A stretch of DNA of 64,000 nt from Promethearchaeota archaeon Loki_b32 (lineage in GTDB: Archaea; Asgardarchaeota; Lokiarchaeia; Sigyniarchaeales; SOKP01): assembly GCA_005223125.1 (NCBI GenBank), contig NJBH01000002.1, forward strand, positions 171,950-235,949, in the 5' to 3' direction. The notes below the pieces were generated by a model. It was given only the letters and a program-made list of their open reading frames with translations, was not told where the DNA came from and searched no databases. Both the position numbers and the translations under genes were made by a program. Below are positions 54,895-63,492 of the stretch, piece by piece. How positions within the stretch are numbered: position 1 is the stretch's first letter; every line of letters begins with the position of its first letter.

Positions 54895-55851
54895 ATGGAA
54901 AGCACAGAATTCAAAATTAACGAATATCTTTCATTGGAATTATGGGGGGGTAAGACATTTATTTATGTGAATGGTAAGAAATTCAAGCAGTGTAAATATG
55001 TATTACTCAATATCCCTATCGAAGATATTCAGAAGTACTCCTCTATAGAATCTATTGATGAAATCATATACAACCTAGACCAATCATTAGAGGAATATCC
55101 AGAAATTCTCACTCCTGAAGTAGAGTTCTGGTCACACTGTTCAAACTTACAAGCATGGGCAGAAAATAACTATAATACTGATATATTAGATTCATTTCTA
55201 TCTTTCCCCTTATTAAAAAAGTTGACAAAAGAGGGAGATTTTCAAGCTAAAAGAGTCTTCAAAGAAGAAATCGTGAAACGATTAATAAGAGGAGATATTA
55301 ATAATGTATTATATCTAATTAATGAAGGATATCTAGAATTTTTAACAAATGAAGAAATAACCTCTGTTCTCTCTTCTGAAAACTGCCTTCTATTCGAAAA
55401 AATATTTAATATCTTTAAAAAAGGCAATTATGACCAATTTAATGAAGCTGATATCGTGTATGACGATATTGGTAAATATCTATATCTGAAAATTGAAAAG
55501 AAATTAAAGAAAGCGTTTGATACGAAAAGTATAGAGGATTTATATACCTTTCTCAATTACCAGATGCTAGACGTATTATCTGAAGAAGAAATTCTATTAT
55601 TATTCGAACACCCTATGAATTTACTGGAAAAAACATTAAATATACTAAATGGTATTGAATATAAAGAGGTAAAAATAGGAGAATATGGATTTTTCTCGGA
55701 AAAAGTCGAGAAAATTCTCGGAGATAGAATTAAGGAAAAAATCTTAGATGTGATTCACAAAGGAAACATTAAATACTCTGTATTATGGGGATTAGACCTA
55801 TTAAGATATCTAGAAAATGAGGATACGGAATACTTAGACTATTTAAAGTAA
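54895..55851 (+). CDS. Lokiarchaeia-type domain protein usually preceding leucine-rich repeats, here without them
   Basis: A 318-aa protein. I recall this N-terminal sequence type (KTFIYVNGKKFKQCKYVLLNIP; EFWSHCSNLQAWAENNYNTD; PLLKKLTKEGDFQAKRVFKEEIVKRL) from abundant Lokiarchaeia proteins in which it is followed by leucine-rich repeats. Here, after two helical repeat-like units (YLEFLTNEEITSVLS and MLDVLSEEEILLLFE), the chain ends at LRYLENEDTEYLDYLK with no repeats. The C-terminal half looks like two tandem copies of a ~85-residue helical unit. Function not known; the family link rests on memory. Confidence 0.55.
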   Translation: MESTEFKINEYLSLELWGGKTFIYVNGKKFKQCKYVLLNIPIEDIQKYSSIESIDEIIYNLDQSLEEYPEILTPEVEFWSHCSNLQAWAENNYNTDILDSFLSFPLLKKLTKEGDFQAKRVFKEEIVKRLIRGDINNVLYLINEGYLEFLTNEEITSVLSSENCLLFEKIFNIFKKGNYDQFNEADIVYDDIGKYLYLKIEKKLKKAFDTKSIEDLYTFLNYQMLDVLSEEEILLLFEHPMNLLEKTLNILNGIEYKEVKIGEYGFFSEKVEKILGDRIKEKILDVIHKGNIKYSVLWGLDLLRYLENEDTEYLDYLK

Positions 55852-55881
55852 ACTATTCCTATAAAAAAAAATAAAAAAAAA

Positions 55882-58800
55882 TTATAAGGCTCCAGAGTTT
55901 AGTAACCTATATATCTCTGAAAGACTTGTAGTACCAAACATAGCCTCAATAATGAAATCAAGTCGTCTTACCATTAATCTGTTAAAAAGAAGATCTCCCT
56001 CAATAGCTAACCCAAGGTCTCTTACTAATTCTGGACTTACATAACCATAATCTTTATTAGATAACGCTGTGAATATGTCTGGTGCAAATAATAACTGAAA
56101 TAACCATCTAAAAGCATTACCAGATGGACGTCCACCAGCACTAGGATCGAGATAAGGCAACTGTGAAGCCCCTTTTATAACGTCAATTAACTTCTCCTTA
56201 GTGATCAATCCGTCTGCGACCATCGCAATGAGTTGTGGCTTTAAATATAATTCAAACAAGATACTATTATACTCATCGAAACTCCCAAGAGTCCTACCGA
56301 GCAAACTCTCAACTGTCTTTCTGCTATACGGGATGATTTCAACTTGGAAAGATCTATCCTTCCAATTCTTCATAACTTCATGAGCACTTTGCTTAGTCCT
56401 GTAAAAATAGTTCTTAAGGTCGTGACTTTGCACTCCTGATTTTGCCAACTGAATCAAATAATTTGTGAGAACTTCACTCCTGATATCCTTCCAATTCCTA
56501 CTAGGATAATAATAATCTAAGATTTTATTAATGACACCTGAAGACTCTCTGAAATACCATTGTAAGTCTGCCTTCTCCAAACCAAAACGTATTGCTGAAT
56601 CTAGATTCTCCTTTGAAATATAAATATAATACTTTGCTTCATCCACCTCTATTGGAACATTACTTATCCCCTCAACGATAGCCCTTATCCTGCGATCATC
56701 ATATTTTCTCCCTATTATGGCGTTAAACTTAAGATTCTTTTCTAGATTATAATACATCCTACCATTGATCCTATTGACATAAATTGTATAGAAAATCTCC
56801 AGATTATCTCTTTGCTTCTTTGTCGCAGCCATATCAATAGGAACAGACTCAAAATAATCATTGAATCGGGCATTCTTAGGAATGGCACCTTCCGCTTTCA
56901 AGGATTTAAAATAAGCAATTCTGAAGTATACATTACTCGTACGTTTAAGACTCTCTAAAAGAGATATACTATGCCTACCTGTTATACTACGCATAGACCT
57001 AGGGCTCGTCGCATAACCTACTTCAAAAATAGGCTTTGCTAACTTAATACCAGTAAACAAATCTCGTTTCTGCATTAATGCGTAGATGACATAGAAATCT
57101 TTACGTCCTAATAAGCCCAATCTTTTTGCAGTTCTCATCAATCTGTACTGCAACTTTACTCTACGAGAAATAATAGGATCTCTGTCAAGAGGAGTTCGCC
57201 AACTCATGGTATCCATTTTCTTAAGATGACTCGTTACTTTTCTAAAGCTGTTTACGTATATACTATTAGGACGATTTTGGATAAACCAATCACAGAACTT
57301 GAGGGGGTTCATATATTCTCGGTTATTGAAGAGTAATTCCTTCTCTTCATCTGTCATCTCGTCAATTGCTTTATCAAACTCTTCTATTATTCTATCATTC
57401 TCGGACATTGCAGGCTTTGGAGGTCGTGGAACCAGATAATCAGGATTAGTTGGATTCTTTGGATCCCATGAAAGAGTATTCCCTTTCATATCAAGTTTCC
57501 CTAATAACTCTGAAGCTTCAAGCTCGCGTTCATGCTCTTGCATTGCTTTTCTATACATTTCTATATGAATTTCATCAAATACAGGTCCTACAGCAACTGT
57601 CAGACCACCATATGTGCTTCCTAAATTTTTAGTCTCTTCAACCATTTGAGATGTCGGAACAGGTCTTTGTGTCTCATCAAGCTTAGCAATATAAGCTTGA
57701 AGTTCACTAATAAGCTTAGGTCCAAGGGTGTCTATCTTTTGTGGTTGTATGTGTTCTTTCTTTAATACCGCTCCAAACATATCCTTTATGGAATCGACGC
57801 CTTCTACCGATGTTCCGGCGACTATCATGATGTTCCCGAGCGCTGTACCAATTGAACCTCCAAAACCTCCTGCCATGGCTCCGGCAAACATCAAAATGGT
57901 CGAAAGTCCTTCCTTGATATATTCTTGTCTTATCTGTTGTTGAGCTTTAGCTTCTTGAGTAGCTCGTACGTTCTCTATATTGTCCTGTATTTGAGTCTCA
58001 ATACTATTTAGCTGAATGTTGGTATCTACTTGAGTTCTGCCTCCGAAACCTGCTCGCATGAAAGAAGTTACACTGCTTAGGAATTGTTCACGCCCGCTCT
58101 CGGCAAGTCCGCTCCAAAGTATCTGTGAAATCTCACTTCCTCCCATATCTTTTATCTTGTTGGTGACGTAGGCTTCAATCATGGGGTCCACATAGAGTTC
58201 TTCTAAGGTTTCGGTAATTACAGCACAGGTGACCTTGAACATATTGAAGGCAAGACTTCGTCCCGATGTTTTTAGTGCTTGGTCAGCCATAGTAGATATT
58301 TTCTCATAGGCTTTAGAAGCCGCACCAAACTTAGTTAAAGACTTCGAGGCTGCGTTAGCATAAACATTCGCCTCAACACCGGCAAAAGCTTTATTTAAGC
58401 CCCATGTTGCGCCTATAACAATAAGCGTGCTGGTAATTGTTATAAATGTGGTATAGCAAATTTCACTCAAGCGTTCCTGAGTACGCTCCGCGATTGTATA
58501 TTGGTATGTATACTCTAAGATGGACTGATGAATCGATTGCATGGTGGCAATGCGTTGCGCCTCTTCAGGAGTAATATCGCCTCTCTCAACCGTTATATCC
58601 CGATATTTTTCAATATAGAATTCAAGGACAATATAAGCATCATACCAATAAATACCTTTATTATCTTCTTTTGCACCATTAATTTCGGAATTAAAGTACA
58701 AATCTTTATCTGAAGTAAAAGTAACCTCTCCAGTGATATTATTATACTCGTGGCTACTTACAAAATCTCCTAAAGGTCTCTTATTTCCTAATGTATCTAC

Positions 58801-59850
58801 TAACCATGCCTCAATTTTTACAATATCTGACATGAGAGGGCGATTAGTAATATATTCTTCAGGAATTAATTGAATGGTTCCTTCATCTGTAGTATCATAT
58901 ACTTTGTAAATGTGATAATACTCATCTTTTAACAACTTACCATCTTCATGATTAGCTATATATTCCTCATGATCAACATAAATCGGATAATTTAGGTAAA
59001 ACTCCGGAGCTACCATGGAATCAGAATCAACAAACTGAAGTGAAGGTTTAACTGCCATCATATATGGAATAATCCGATCATAAGACTTATCCTCGTTTGA
59101 ACTGGTCTCCGCGTAAATCTGGTCTTCAAGGTACATAATAGAATTTCTCATGAACTTGACGCGATGATCTCGTGGTTTAGTTGCAGAAATTGTCCCATAG
59201 CTTCCCAAATCATATTCAACAACTTGATAGAAGAATGGATCTAATCGCTCACCCCAATCTGAATAGGCCAAATAACTACGAGTTTGTTGCGAATAATCTA
59301 ATACAATGTTCTTAACTTCAGTACCGAAATTAGTGGTCTTTTCTACTCCAGGTGGAGCAAGAATCACCTGACCAGTATAAATATATTTATCTGTTTCTGC
59401 TTTAACTTCAGAATATATCCCACCTCTGGTCCCTTGAAGTGTATGAGTCATAGTTTCAGAGAAATATTCATCCTTCCACCATCTCTCCGATAATGTCTTA
59501 TCACTATCACTATCATAATTCTCGTTATAGGTTGTCTGATAAGCCATATAATTGTTTCTTTTTTTTGTCTGCTCAATTTGGTTAATAGAATTGATAAGCC
59601 AATAAGTAAGCATTCCAACAACAAACCCAATGGCAGTACCAAGACCCGGGACGGATGAGCCTGCTGCTGAGAATAGAGCAACTAAGCCAATTCCAACAAC
59701 TTTACCCACAACATAAGCAGTTAGTTGAGCGGCTACTTGGAATGCGATATCACCAAAGATTTTTTGTGGAGTAAGCATTTCAATAAACTGATGGGAAGTA
59801 ATTCTCATCGCTAATTCGATTAATTCACTTGATTTACCAGAGTAATCCAT
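55882..59850 (-). CDS. Very large unrecognised protein (1322 aa) with hydrophobic N-terminus and Gly-rich membrane-like segments
   Basis: Domains by composition: residues ~1-85 with a Gly/Ala-rich helix (GTAIGFVVGMLTYWL) that could insert into membranes; ~90-430 a beta-rich extracellular-like region; ~455-490 another hydrophobic helix; ~560-690 Gln/Ala-rich; ~650-690 a glycine-rich segment (AGAMAGGFGGSIGTALGNIMIVAG) resembling glycine zippers; ~800-1322 helical, basic. A stop lies four codons before the ATG, so the N-terminus is complete. The stretch around 57.7-58.4 kb is visibly richer in G+C than the rest of the window. No family recognised; a viral structural or a toxin-delivery type protein are possibilities. 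Confidence 0.6.
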   Translation of the reverse strand: MDYSGKSSELIELAMRITSHQFIEMLTPQKIFGDIAFQVAAQLTAYVVGKVVGIGLVALFSAAGSSVPGLGTAIGFVVGMLTYWLINSINQIEQTKKRNNYMAYQTTYNENYDSDSDKTLSERWWKDEYFSETMTHTLQGTRGGIYSEVKAETDKYIYTGQVILAPPGVEKTTNFGTEVKNIVLDYSQQTRSYLAYSDWGERLDPFFYQVVEYDLGSYGTISATKPRDHRVKFMRNSIMYLEDQIYAETSSNEDKSYDRIIPYMMAVKPSLQFVDSDSMVAPEFYLNYPIYVDHEEYIANHEDGKLLKDEYYHIYKVYDTTDEGTIQLIPEEYITNRPLMSDIVKIEAWLVDTLGNKRPLGDFVSSHEYNNITGEVTFTSDKDLYFNSEINGAKEDNKGIYWYDAYIVLEFYIEKYRDITVERGDITPEEAQRIATMQSIHQSILEYTYQYTIAERTQERLSEICYTTFITITSTLIVIGATWGLNKAFAGVEANVYANAASKSLTKFGAASKAYEKISTMADQALKTSGRSLAFNMFKVTCAVITETLEELYVDPMIEAYVTNKIKDMGGSEISQILWSGLAESGREQFLSSVTSFMRAGFGGRTQVDTNIQLNSIETQIQDNIENVRATQEAKAQQQIRQEYIKEGLSTILMFAGAMAGGFGGSIGTALGNIMIVAGTSVEGVDSIKDMFGAVLKKEHIQPQKIDTLGPKLISELQAYIAKLDETQRPVPTSQMVEETKNLGSTYGGLTVAVGPVFDEIHIEMYRKAMQEHERELEASELLGKLDMKGNTLSWDPKNPTNPDYLVPRPPKPAMSENDRIIEEFDKAIDEMTDEEKELLFNNREYMNPLKFCDWFIQNRPNSIYVNSFRKVTSHLKKMDTMSWRTPLDRDPIISRRVKLQYRLMRTAKRLGLLGRKDFYVIYALMQKRDLFTGIKLAKPIFEVGYATSPRSMRSITGRHSISLLESLKRTSNVYFRIAYFKSLKAEGAIPKNARFNDYFESVPIDMAATKKQRDNLEIFYTIYVNRINGRMYYNLEKNLKFNAIIGRKYDDRRIRAIVEGISNVPIEVDEAKYYIYISKENLDSAIRFGLEKADLQWYFRESSGVINKILDYYYPSRNWKDIRSEVLTNYLIQLAKSGVQSHDLKNYFYRTKQSAHEVMKNWKDRSFQVEIIPYSRKTVESLLGRTLGSFDEYNSILFELYLKPQLIAMVADGLITKEKLIDVIKGASQLPYLDPSAGGRPSGNAFRWLFQLLFAPDIFTALSNKDYGYVSPELVRDLGLAIEGDLLFNRLMVRRLDFIIEAMFGTTSLSEIYRLLNSGAL

Positions 59851-59971
59851 CTTCCAAACGTCAAATTATACCGATGAGCAGATCCGAGAGTTTTGGAATA
59901 AATGTATTGAATGTCGAAGATCTGGAAAACGGAAAGATTGTGCTTTCTTTAAAAAATCAGACCCTTATTAA
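59846..59971 (+). CDS. Possible short Cys-containing reading frame (no clear start)
   Basis: Between stops, the frame reads TSNYTDEQIREFWNKCIECR and RSGKRKDCAFFKKSDPY. A Cys-x2-Cys-x7-Cys set could bind metal. No ATG, GTG or TTG start exists in the frame, and its 5' end overlaps the start of the 1322-aa gene on the other strand. It is in the same frame as the ParB-like gene, one stop codon apart, so both may be pieces of one interrupted gene. Confidence 0.3.
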   Translation, partial: SIFQTSNYTDEQIREFWNKCIECRRSGKRKDCAFFKKSDPY

Positions 59972-59992
59972 TTAAAATATAAGGAATCCAAA

Positions 59993-60160
59993 TTGGAGAC
60001 AGATATAGCCTTAATCGAGAATCTTGTAAGGGAGATCCTCAGTCCAATCGAAGAAGCCAGAGCATATATGAATAGGTGGAAAATAATGGAAAAAGATTTT
60101 AACTTAAATTTAAGTTCAGATAATATTCCAAAATTCAATTTACTAAAGAGTAAACTATAA
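59993..60160 (+). CDS. ParB-like mini-protein (fragment of a ParB N-terminal domain)
   Basis: A 55-aa frame with TTG start and AAGGA 8 nt before it. METDIALIENLVREILSPIEEARAY strongly resembles the box of ParB/Spo0J proteins where ALIENIQREDLNPIEEA is conserved. The rest of the ParB-type nuclease fold and the helix-turn-helix are absent, so it is either a truncated relic or a mini-regulator. Overlaps by 26 bp the stop of the convergent lysine-rich membrane protein. Presence of partition-type sequence agrees with a mobile or viral origin of the region. Confidence 0.45.
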   Translation: METDIALIENLVREILSPIEEARAYMNRWKIMEKDFNLNLSSDNIPKFNLLKSKL

Positions 60161-60338
60161 GAATAATCATTGTTGGAATTAATATAACAGAAATTATACC
60201 AATTATCCAGAGTTTAACATATTTCTTATTAGAACTCTTTTTAAGTTGTCTTTTTGATAATACTTTACCACCAGAGGCTTCACTTCCCTTAGAGCTTGAT
60301 CCCCGTCCTACATTTCTTTTTGATTTAACCTTACTCAT
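60135..60338 (-). CDS. Small basic single-span membrane protein
   Basis: A 67-aa protein: the first ~40 residues are Ser/Lys/Gly-rich and basic (KVKSKRNVGRGSSSKGSEAS), followed by one C-terminal membrane helix (~45-66, LWIIGIISVILIPTMIILIVY). Tail-anchored topology with a cytosolic basic tail. Similar small basic membrane proteins occur in archaeal viruses and plasmids, but no family is recognised. Confidence 0.55.
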   Translation of the reverse strand: MSKVKSKRNVGRGSSSKGSEASGGKVLSKRQLKKSSNKKYVKLWIIGIISVILIPTMIILIVYSLVN

Positions 60339-60768
60339 AATAAATACTAAGCAGATTTATGTGAAAAAGTCTATTATTAAATAATTAATAATTTTTTTTG
60401 AAAATTTCAAAATTTGGGTAAAATTTTATCTCAGGAAAAAATCGAATCCAGCCCGATATTTCTAACAAAAAACTAATATTTTGAGACTTCAAGCTCTCTA
60501 CTATCAATAGAAGTTGATATGCTGTTATAGGATAAATCATGATCGATGCACTATTTTTGACAAATCAAAAAGTTAAGTAAAAAGTTTAGTTAATTTTTTA
60601 CCGATCGAAAAAATATAATTTTTGCTAAAATGTTCAGAATCTCCCCGAAAATGAGGAGTTTAGAGTGATTAGCTAAGTATTCTCCCCCTGAAACATACCA
60701 AAAATTTCAAAAAAAGCATTTGTCATTTCATGACAAAATTTATTAGTGCAAAAAATAAAATTTTTTTT
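60339..60768. other. Non-coding stretch in the right-hand accessory region
   Basis: About 430 bp with no convincing frame. It includes a small stem-loop-capable site (CTCC...GGAG around 60642-60658) and runs of A/T; nothing else is recognisable. The lysine-rich membrane gene and the zinc-ribbon gene point away from it, so it should contain two divergent promoters. Confidence 0.4.
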
Positions 60769-61086
60769 ATGGATTTTGAAAAATTAAAAGAATTGGTTTT
60801 AAGGCTTAAGTCCATTCCAGATGCGGAATCAGAACAACGATTAAAAGAATTGATATTGAAACTCAAGCCTGCCACCGATATAGAAATCTCCGAACGACTA
60901 AGGAAAAAACTGTTAGATTTGGAAGAATCGAAACCTAAAAAAGAAGCAAAGGAAATATTATTAGATTTGGCTGAAGAGCCAAGCGTGCGAATTCATAGTA
61001 GATTGAAAAATCTGAGAAAATGCTCCAAATGTGGAATTCTAACAACAAGTTTTGTATGCCTTTTATGCGGATGTCCTACAGTATAG
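60769..61086 (+). CDS. Leu/Lys-repeat protein with C-terminal zinc knuckle
   Basis: A 105-aa protein starting MDFEKLKELVLRLKSIPDAE. The N-terminal part consists of three short leucine/lysine helical repeats (ERLKELVLRLK, QRLKELILKLK, SERLRKKLLDL), and the C-terminus carries CSKCGILTTSFVCLLCG, a CxxC...CxxC zinc ribbon. ATG 60769 used; an ATG at 60730 would add a Lys-rich leader read through a T8 run. The next gene begins 22 bp later on the same strand. Repeats plus zinc ribbon suggest binding to nucleic acid or protein. Confidence 0.6.
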   Translation: MDFEKLKELVLRLKSIPDAESEQRLKELILKLKPATDIEISERLRKKLLDLEESKPKKEAKEILLDLAEEPSVRIHSRLKNLRKCSKCGILTTSFVCLLCGCPTV

Positions 61087-61108
61087 GAAAACAGAATTGG
61101 TGATAATT

Positions 61109-61435
61109 ATGACTGTGGAAGAAAAAATAAAGAACGCTTTAAGAATAAAGCGAAAGCTAAAGGTAAAAGGCACTAAGACCTTTAAAGAGTTAGAAGTATT
61201 ATTCGACCCTGAAACGTATCATTCAGTTATCAAAAGAGATATTGCTGAAGAATTTACCTCTATACTCTATTATGATGAGCCAAAATCTATACCGATATTA
61301 AACAAGAAAGTAAACGCAATTGGTATATGTGGATTGATAATAAAAATGCAAGATTGCGAGATTGATGACAGTTTTAGAGTTGCTGAGAATATTGAATATG
61401 AAATAATAATAGGAAGTTCTACGCTCTTGAAATGA
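61109..61435 (+). CDS. Hypothetical protein, 108 aa
   Basis: Starts MTVEEKIKNALRIKRKLKVKG with GGTGAT at 61099-61104, spacer 6 nt to ATG 61109, which rejects the longer upstream frame overlapping the previous gene. The N-terminus is basic and helical; the middle (TSILYYDEPKSIPILNKKVNAIG) and C-terminal strand-like parts suggest a small alpha/beta fold. No family recognised. Likely co-transcribed with the zinc-knuckle gene. Confidence 0.6.
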   Translation: MTVEEKIKNALRIKRKLKVKGTKTFKELEVLFDPETYHSVIKRDIAEEFTSILYYDEPKSIPILNKKVNAIGICGLIIKMQDCEIDDSFRVAENIEYEIIIGSSTLLK

Positions 61436-61579
61436 AAAATAAAGATTGTAGGGAATGAGCTTGATTTATCAGAAACAAGAAACATAGAATTTAATGTTTT
61501 TAATATATGATAATGCCTGAAATGGAAAGAGCAGAAAGGTAAGAAATAGGTTATTTTAAGGTTATACTTAACACTAATC

Positions 61580-62005
61580 TTATTTGACAGCAATTTCAAC
61601 TGTTTTTGTAAATTCAAATTCGCCCCCTAAAAACCTTCTTTTTCCAACCCCTACAATAAACTTTATTTCATGAGTTCCTGAAGGAGGCTCTACCAGTTTT
61701 TCCCTTCTCTCGATTATTTCATTTGGATTTATAACTGCATCATCTATGGGAATATGCACTACTCCTTCAGCATAAGAGTATGTTATATATAATTTTGGTT
61801 TGTAAGCAATGGATGATCCTGTATTCTGAATACTAATAAGAGTCTTTGTATTCCTGTCTTTATAGGGGGGCAGTTCATTTAGAGAAATATTTATAGTAGG
61901 GATTTGTGTTCTCTTTTTAGATATATAATTTAACAAAAAATGAAGGATACTAATAATAATAGCGAATATAGAGAAAATTAGTGGAATATCTACAGTTTCA
62001 GACAT
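61580..62005 (-). CDS. Single-span membrane protein with extracytoplasmic beta domain
   Basis: A 141-aa protein. N-terminal helix (~6-28, IPLIFSIFAIIISILHFLLNYI) acts as signal anchor, followed by a beta-rich Ig/CARDB-like domain (INISLNELPPYKDRNTKTLISIQNTGSSIAYKPKLYI) with a final strand EFEFTKTVEIAVK. ATG 62005 is preferred to a TTG four codons upstream. Function unknown; such domains often anchor surface adhesins or periplasmic binding parts. Confidence 0.55.
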   Translation of the reverse strand: MSETVDIPLIFSIFAIIISILHFLLNYISKKRTQIPTINISLNELPPYKDRNTKTLISIQNTGSSIAYKPKLYITYSYAEGVVHIPIDDAVINPNEIIERREKLVEPPSGTHEIKFIVGVGKRRFLGGEFEFTKTVEIAVK

Positions 62006-62055
62006 TTTGATTACCAAATCATTATTTTAAACAATGAAACCTAAATAATAGTATC

Positions 62056-62181
62056 TTATTTATGATCTCTTTTATTAGAATGTCTATTTTTTTTAATCTT
62101 ATTTCTGCGTGTAACAGTAGTTTTAACAATCTTTCCCTTATCAGGGTCACTAACTCTTATTATTTTATTTTTTTCTTCCAA
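62056..62181 (-). CDS. Tiny basic protein, 41 aa
   Basis: Reading leftward from a TTG at 62181: MEEKNKIIRVSDPDKGKIVK and further basic residues (TRRNKIKKNRHSNKRDHK). AGGTG at 62188-62192 lies 6 nt upstream of the TTG, which supports translation. The Lys/Arg-rich tail suggests nucleic-acid or nucleoid binding, as in small viral proteins. Too short for a family call. Confidence 0.45.
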   Translation of the reverse strand: MEEKNKIIRVSDPDKGKIVKTTVTRRNKIKKNRHSNKRDHK

Positions 62182-62405
62182 CCATTTCACCTTTTTTAAT
62201 CTTTAAATTTATCTTCTTCTCTTACTCTATTTCATATATATAAATTACAATATTTATTTCTTCTTATTACTTGAATTTCAAAGATAAGATATTCAATTTT
62301 TATAATTTATTTCAAATAAATTTCGTCGGAATCCTTAAGAAGAATAATTTTTTATATAGTAGTGGCAAATAATAAACATATTTTTGACTTAGAGGGCAAT
62401 AGTTC

Positions 62406-62555
62406 TTAATCTTTTAAAATAACTTTGAAAGTCAAGTCAAGTATTATAATTTTTATTTTAATCAATAAAGAAAATATAGTTTCATTATGCTTAATCATTA
62501 TATTTTTTAGCGTTTTCAAGGCATTGATTAGAGATAAAATAATTTCTTTATTCAT
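62406..62555 (-). CDS. Tiny hydrophobic/helical protein, 49 aa
   Basis: Starts MNKEIILSLINALKTLKN, with GGAGATGA 2-10 nt upstream (62558-62565) supporting the ATG at 62555 rather than the longer frame beginning at 62645. It contains an amphipathic helix and a hydrophobic stretch (IFSLLIKIKIIILDLTFKVIL). No family; a possible small membrane or toxin-like peptide. Confidence 0.35.
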   Translation of the reverse strand: MNKEIILSLINALKTLKNIMIKHNETIFSLLIKIKIIILDLTFKVILKD

Positions 62556-62716
62556 TCTCATCTCCTTTTTCTTCTTGTTTGAATAAAAATTTAGTAACCT
62601 AAATTCTGACATAAAGAGAAGGGAAGAGAAAAGAAATTTGAGCAATTAAAAAAAATCAGGGAGAGATTAAACTCAATAGAGTTTAATAGAGGGCGAAATC
62701 CAATGTTTAGCTCAAA

Positions 62717-62896
62717 TTATCTTGAAATAAATTTCCCTTCCCTATTTTTATAGATACATTCAAATGTTAAAGCATTTTCATTTTGTGGATGTGACTCAAT
62801 AAATTGCAATTTTATTCTTTCTAGTATATTTACTAAGGTTATGGAAAAATCAATAATTATTCGGAAACAACGAGAGAATTCTAAATTAATAGACAT
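62717..62896 (-). CDS. Small hypothetical protein, 59 aa
   Basis: ATG at 62896 with the frame MSINLEFSRCFRIIIDFSIT running through LVNILERIKLQFIESHPQNE to a stop at 62717. The regular mix of residues looks coding. One pair of lone cysteines (Cys10, Cys47). No motif or family. It is oriented with the Lys/Glu-repeat gene 11 bp upstream, so the pair may share a transcript. Confidence 0.4.
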   Translation of the reverse strand: MSINLEFSRCFRIIIDFSITLVNILERIKLQFIESHPQNENALTFECIYKNREGKFISR

Positions 62897-62907
62897 TTAA
62901 GTAATTA

Positions 62908-63102
62908 CTATTCTTCTTTCACTTCCTCCTTCTCTTCTTCTTTTACTTCTTCCTTCTGTTCTTCTTTTACTTCTTCTTTCTCTTCTTCTTTTACTTCTTC
63001 TTCTTTCTCTTCCTCTTTCACTTCTTCTTTCTCTTCCTCTTTTACTTCTTCTTTCTCTTCTTGCTTCCCTTTCTTCTTCTTTTCTTTCTTTTTCTTAACC
63101 AT
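62908..63102 (-). CDS. Lys/Glu-repeat low-complexity protein, 64 aa
   Basis: A basic head (MVKKKKEKKKKGKQEEKEE) followed by an acidic tail of about six imperfect repeats of EEVKEEEKEE type, about 8 residues each. The frame is supported by AGGTG upstream (8 nt before ATG). The bipolar charge suggests a single-alpha-helix or disordered linker. Repeat length variation is likely. It could be a real polyampholyte protein or chance translation of a (TTC/CTT)-rich repeat; I lean toward real because of the ribosome-binding site. Confidence 0.45.
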   Translation of the reverse strand: MVKKKKEKKKKGKQEEKEEVKEEEKEEVKEEEKEEEVKEEEKEEVKEEQKEEVKEEEKEEVKEE

Positions 63103-63267
63103 TTTTTAGTCACCTTTTTTCTTAATTTTATTAATAATATAATGAACGTTTTAATTCCCTAACAAATAATAAATATTCAACTTCAATATTTAAACACTTT
63201 TGTATATTATATACGCTTGATATATTGATTGCATTAATTTTTTATATAATGAATATATAATTTATAC

Positions 63268-63441
63268 ATGGTAAATGAAGAAGTAGTAATTTTTCCTGCA
63301 AAACCACAAAAACAAGGAAATTATTATAAAATTGCGATTCCACCAGATTTAATTACAGAAGGAATAATTGATCCAAATGCATTATACGAAATTAGACTAA
63401 GAAAATTAACGAAATATAAAGAAGTAAAAGATGAATCTTAA
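63268..63441 (+). CDS. AbrB/MazE-type swapped-hairpin DNA-binding protein
   Basis: A 57-aa protein too short for ordinary gene calls: VVIFPAKPQKQGNYYKIAIPPDLITEGIIDPNALYEIRLRK matches the SpoVT/AbrB pattern (I..K..G...I.IP..L.....I..G..), used for DNA binding by transition-state regulators and MazE antitoxins. The ATG at 63268 is preceded by TA-rich sequence, possibly leaderless. No toxin-like gene directly follows, so it is more likely a stand-alone regulator of the adjacent accessory genes. Confidence 0.6.
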   Translation: MVNEEVVIFPAKPQKQGNYYKIAIPPDLITEGIIDPNALYEIRLRKLTKYKEVKDES

Positions 63442-63492
63442 AGCCTTTTTTTAGAGGATAAAATATCAATAGCAAGAAAGAATTATTAAAAA

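Noticed and set aside
60640..60660. CTCC...GGAG inverted pair as terminator or riboswitch
   Set aside because: Only a 4-bp stem, without U-tract or conserved aptamer elements.
62920..63080. Short repeated units suggestive of a CRISPR array
   Set aside because: Units are 12-24 bp (TTC/CTT)-rich without spacers and translate into a Lys/Glu repeat protein.
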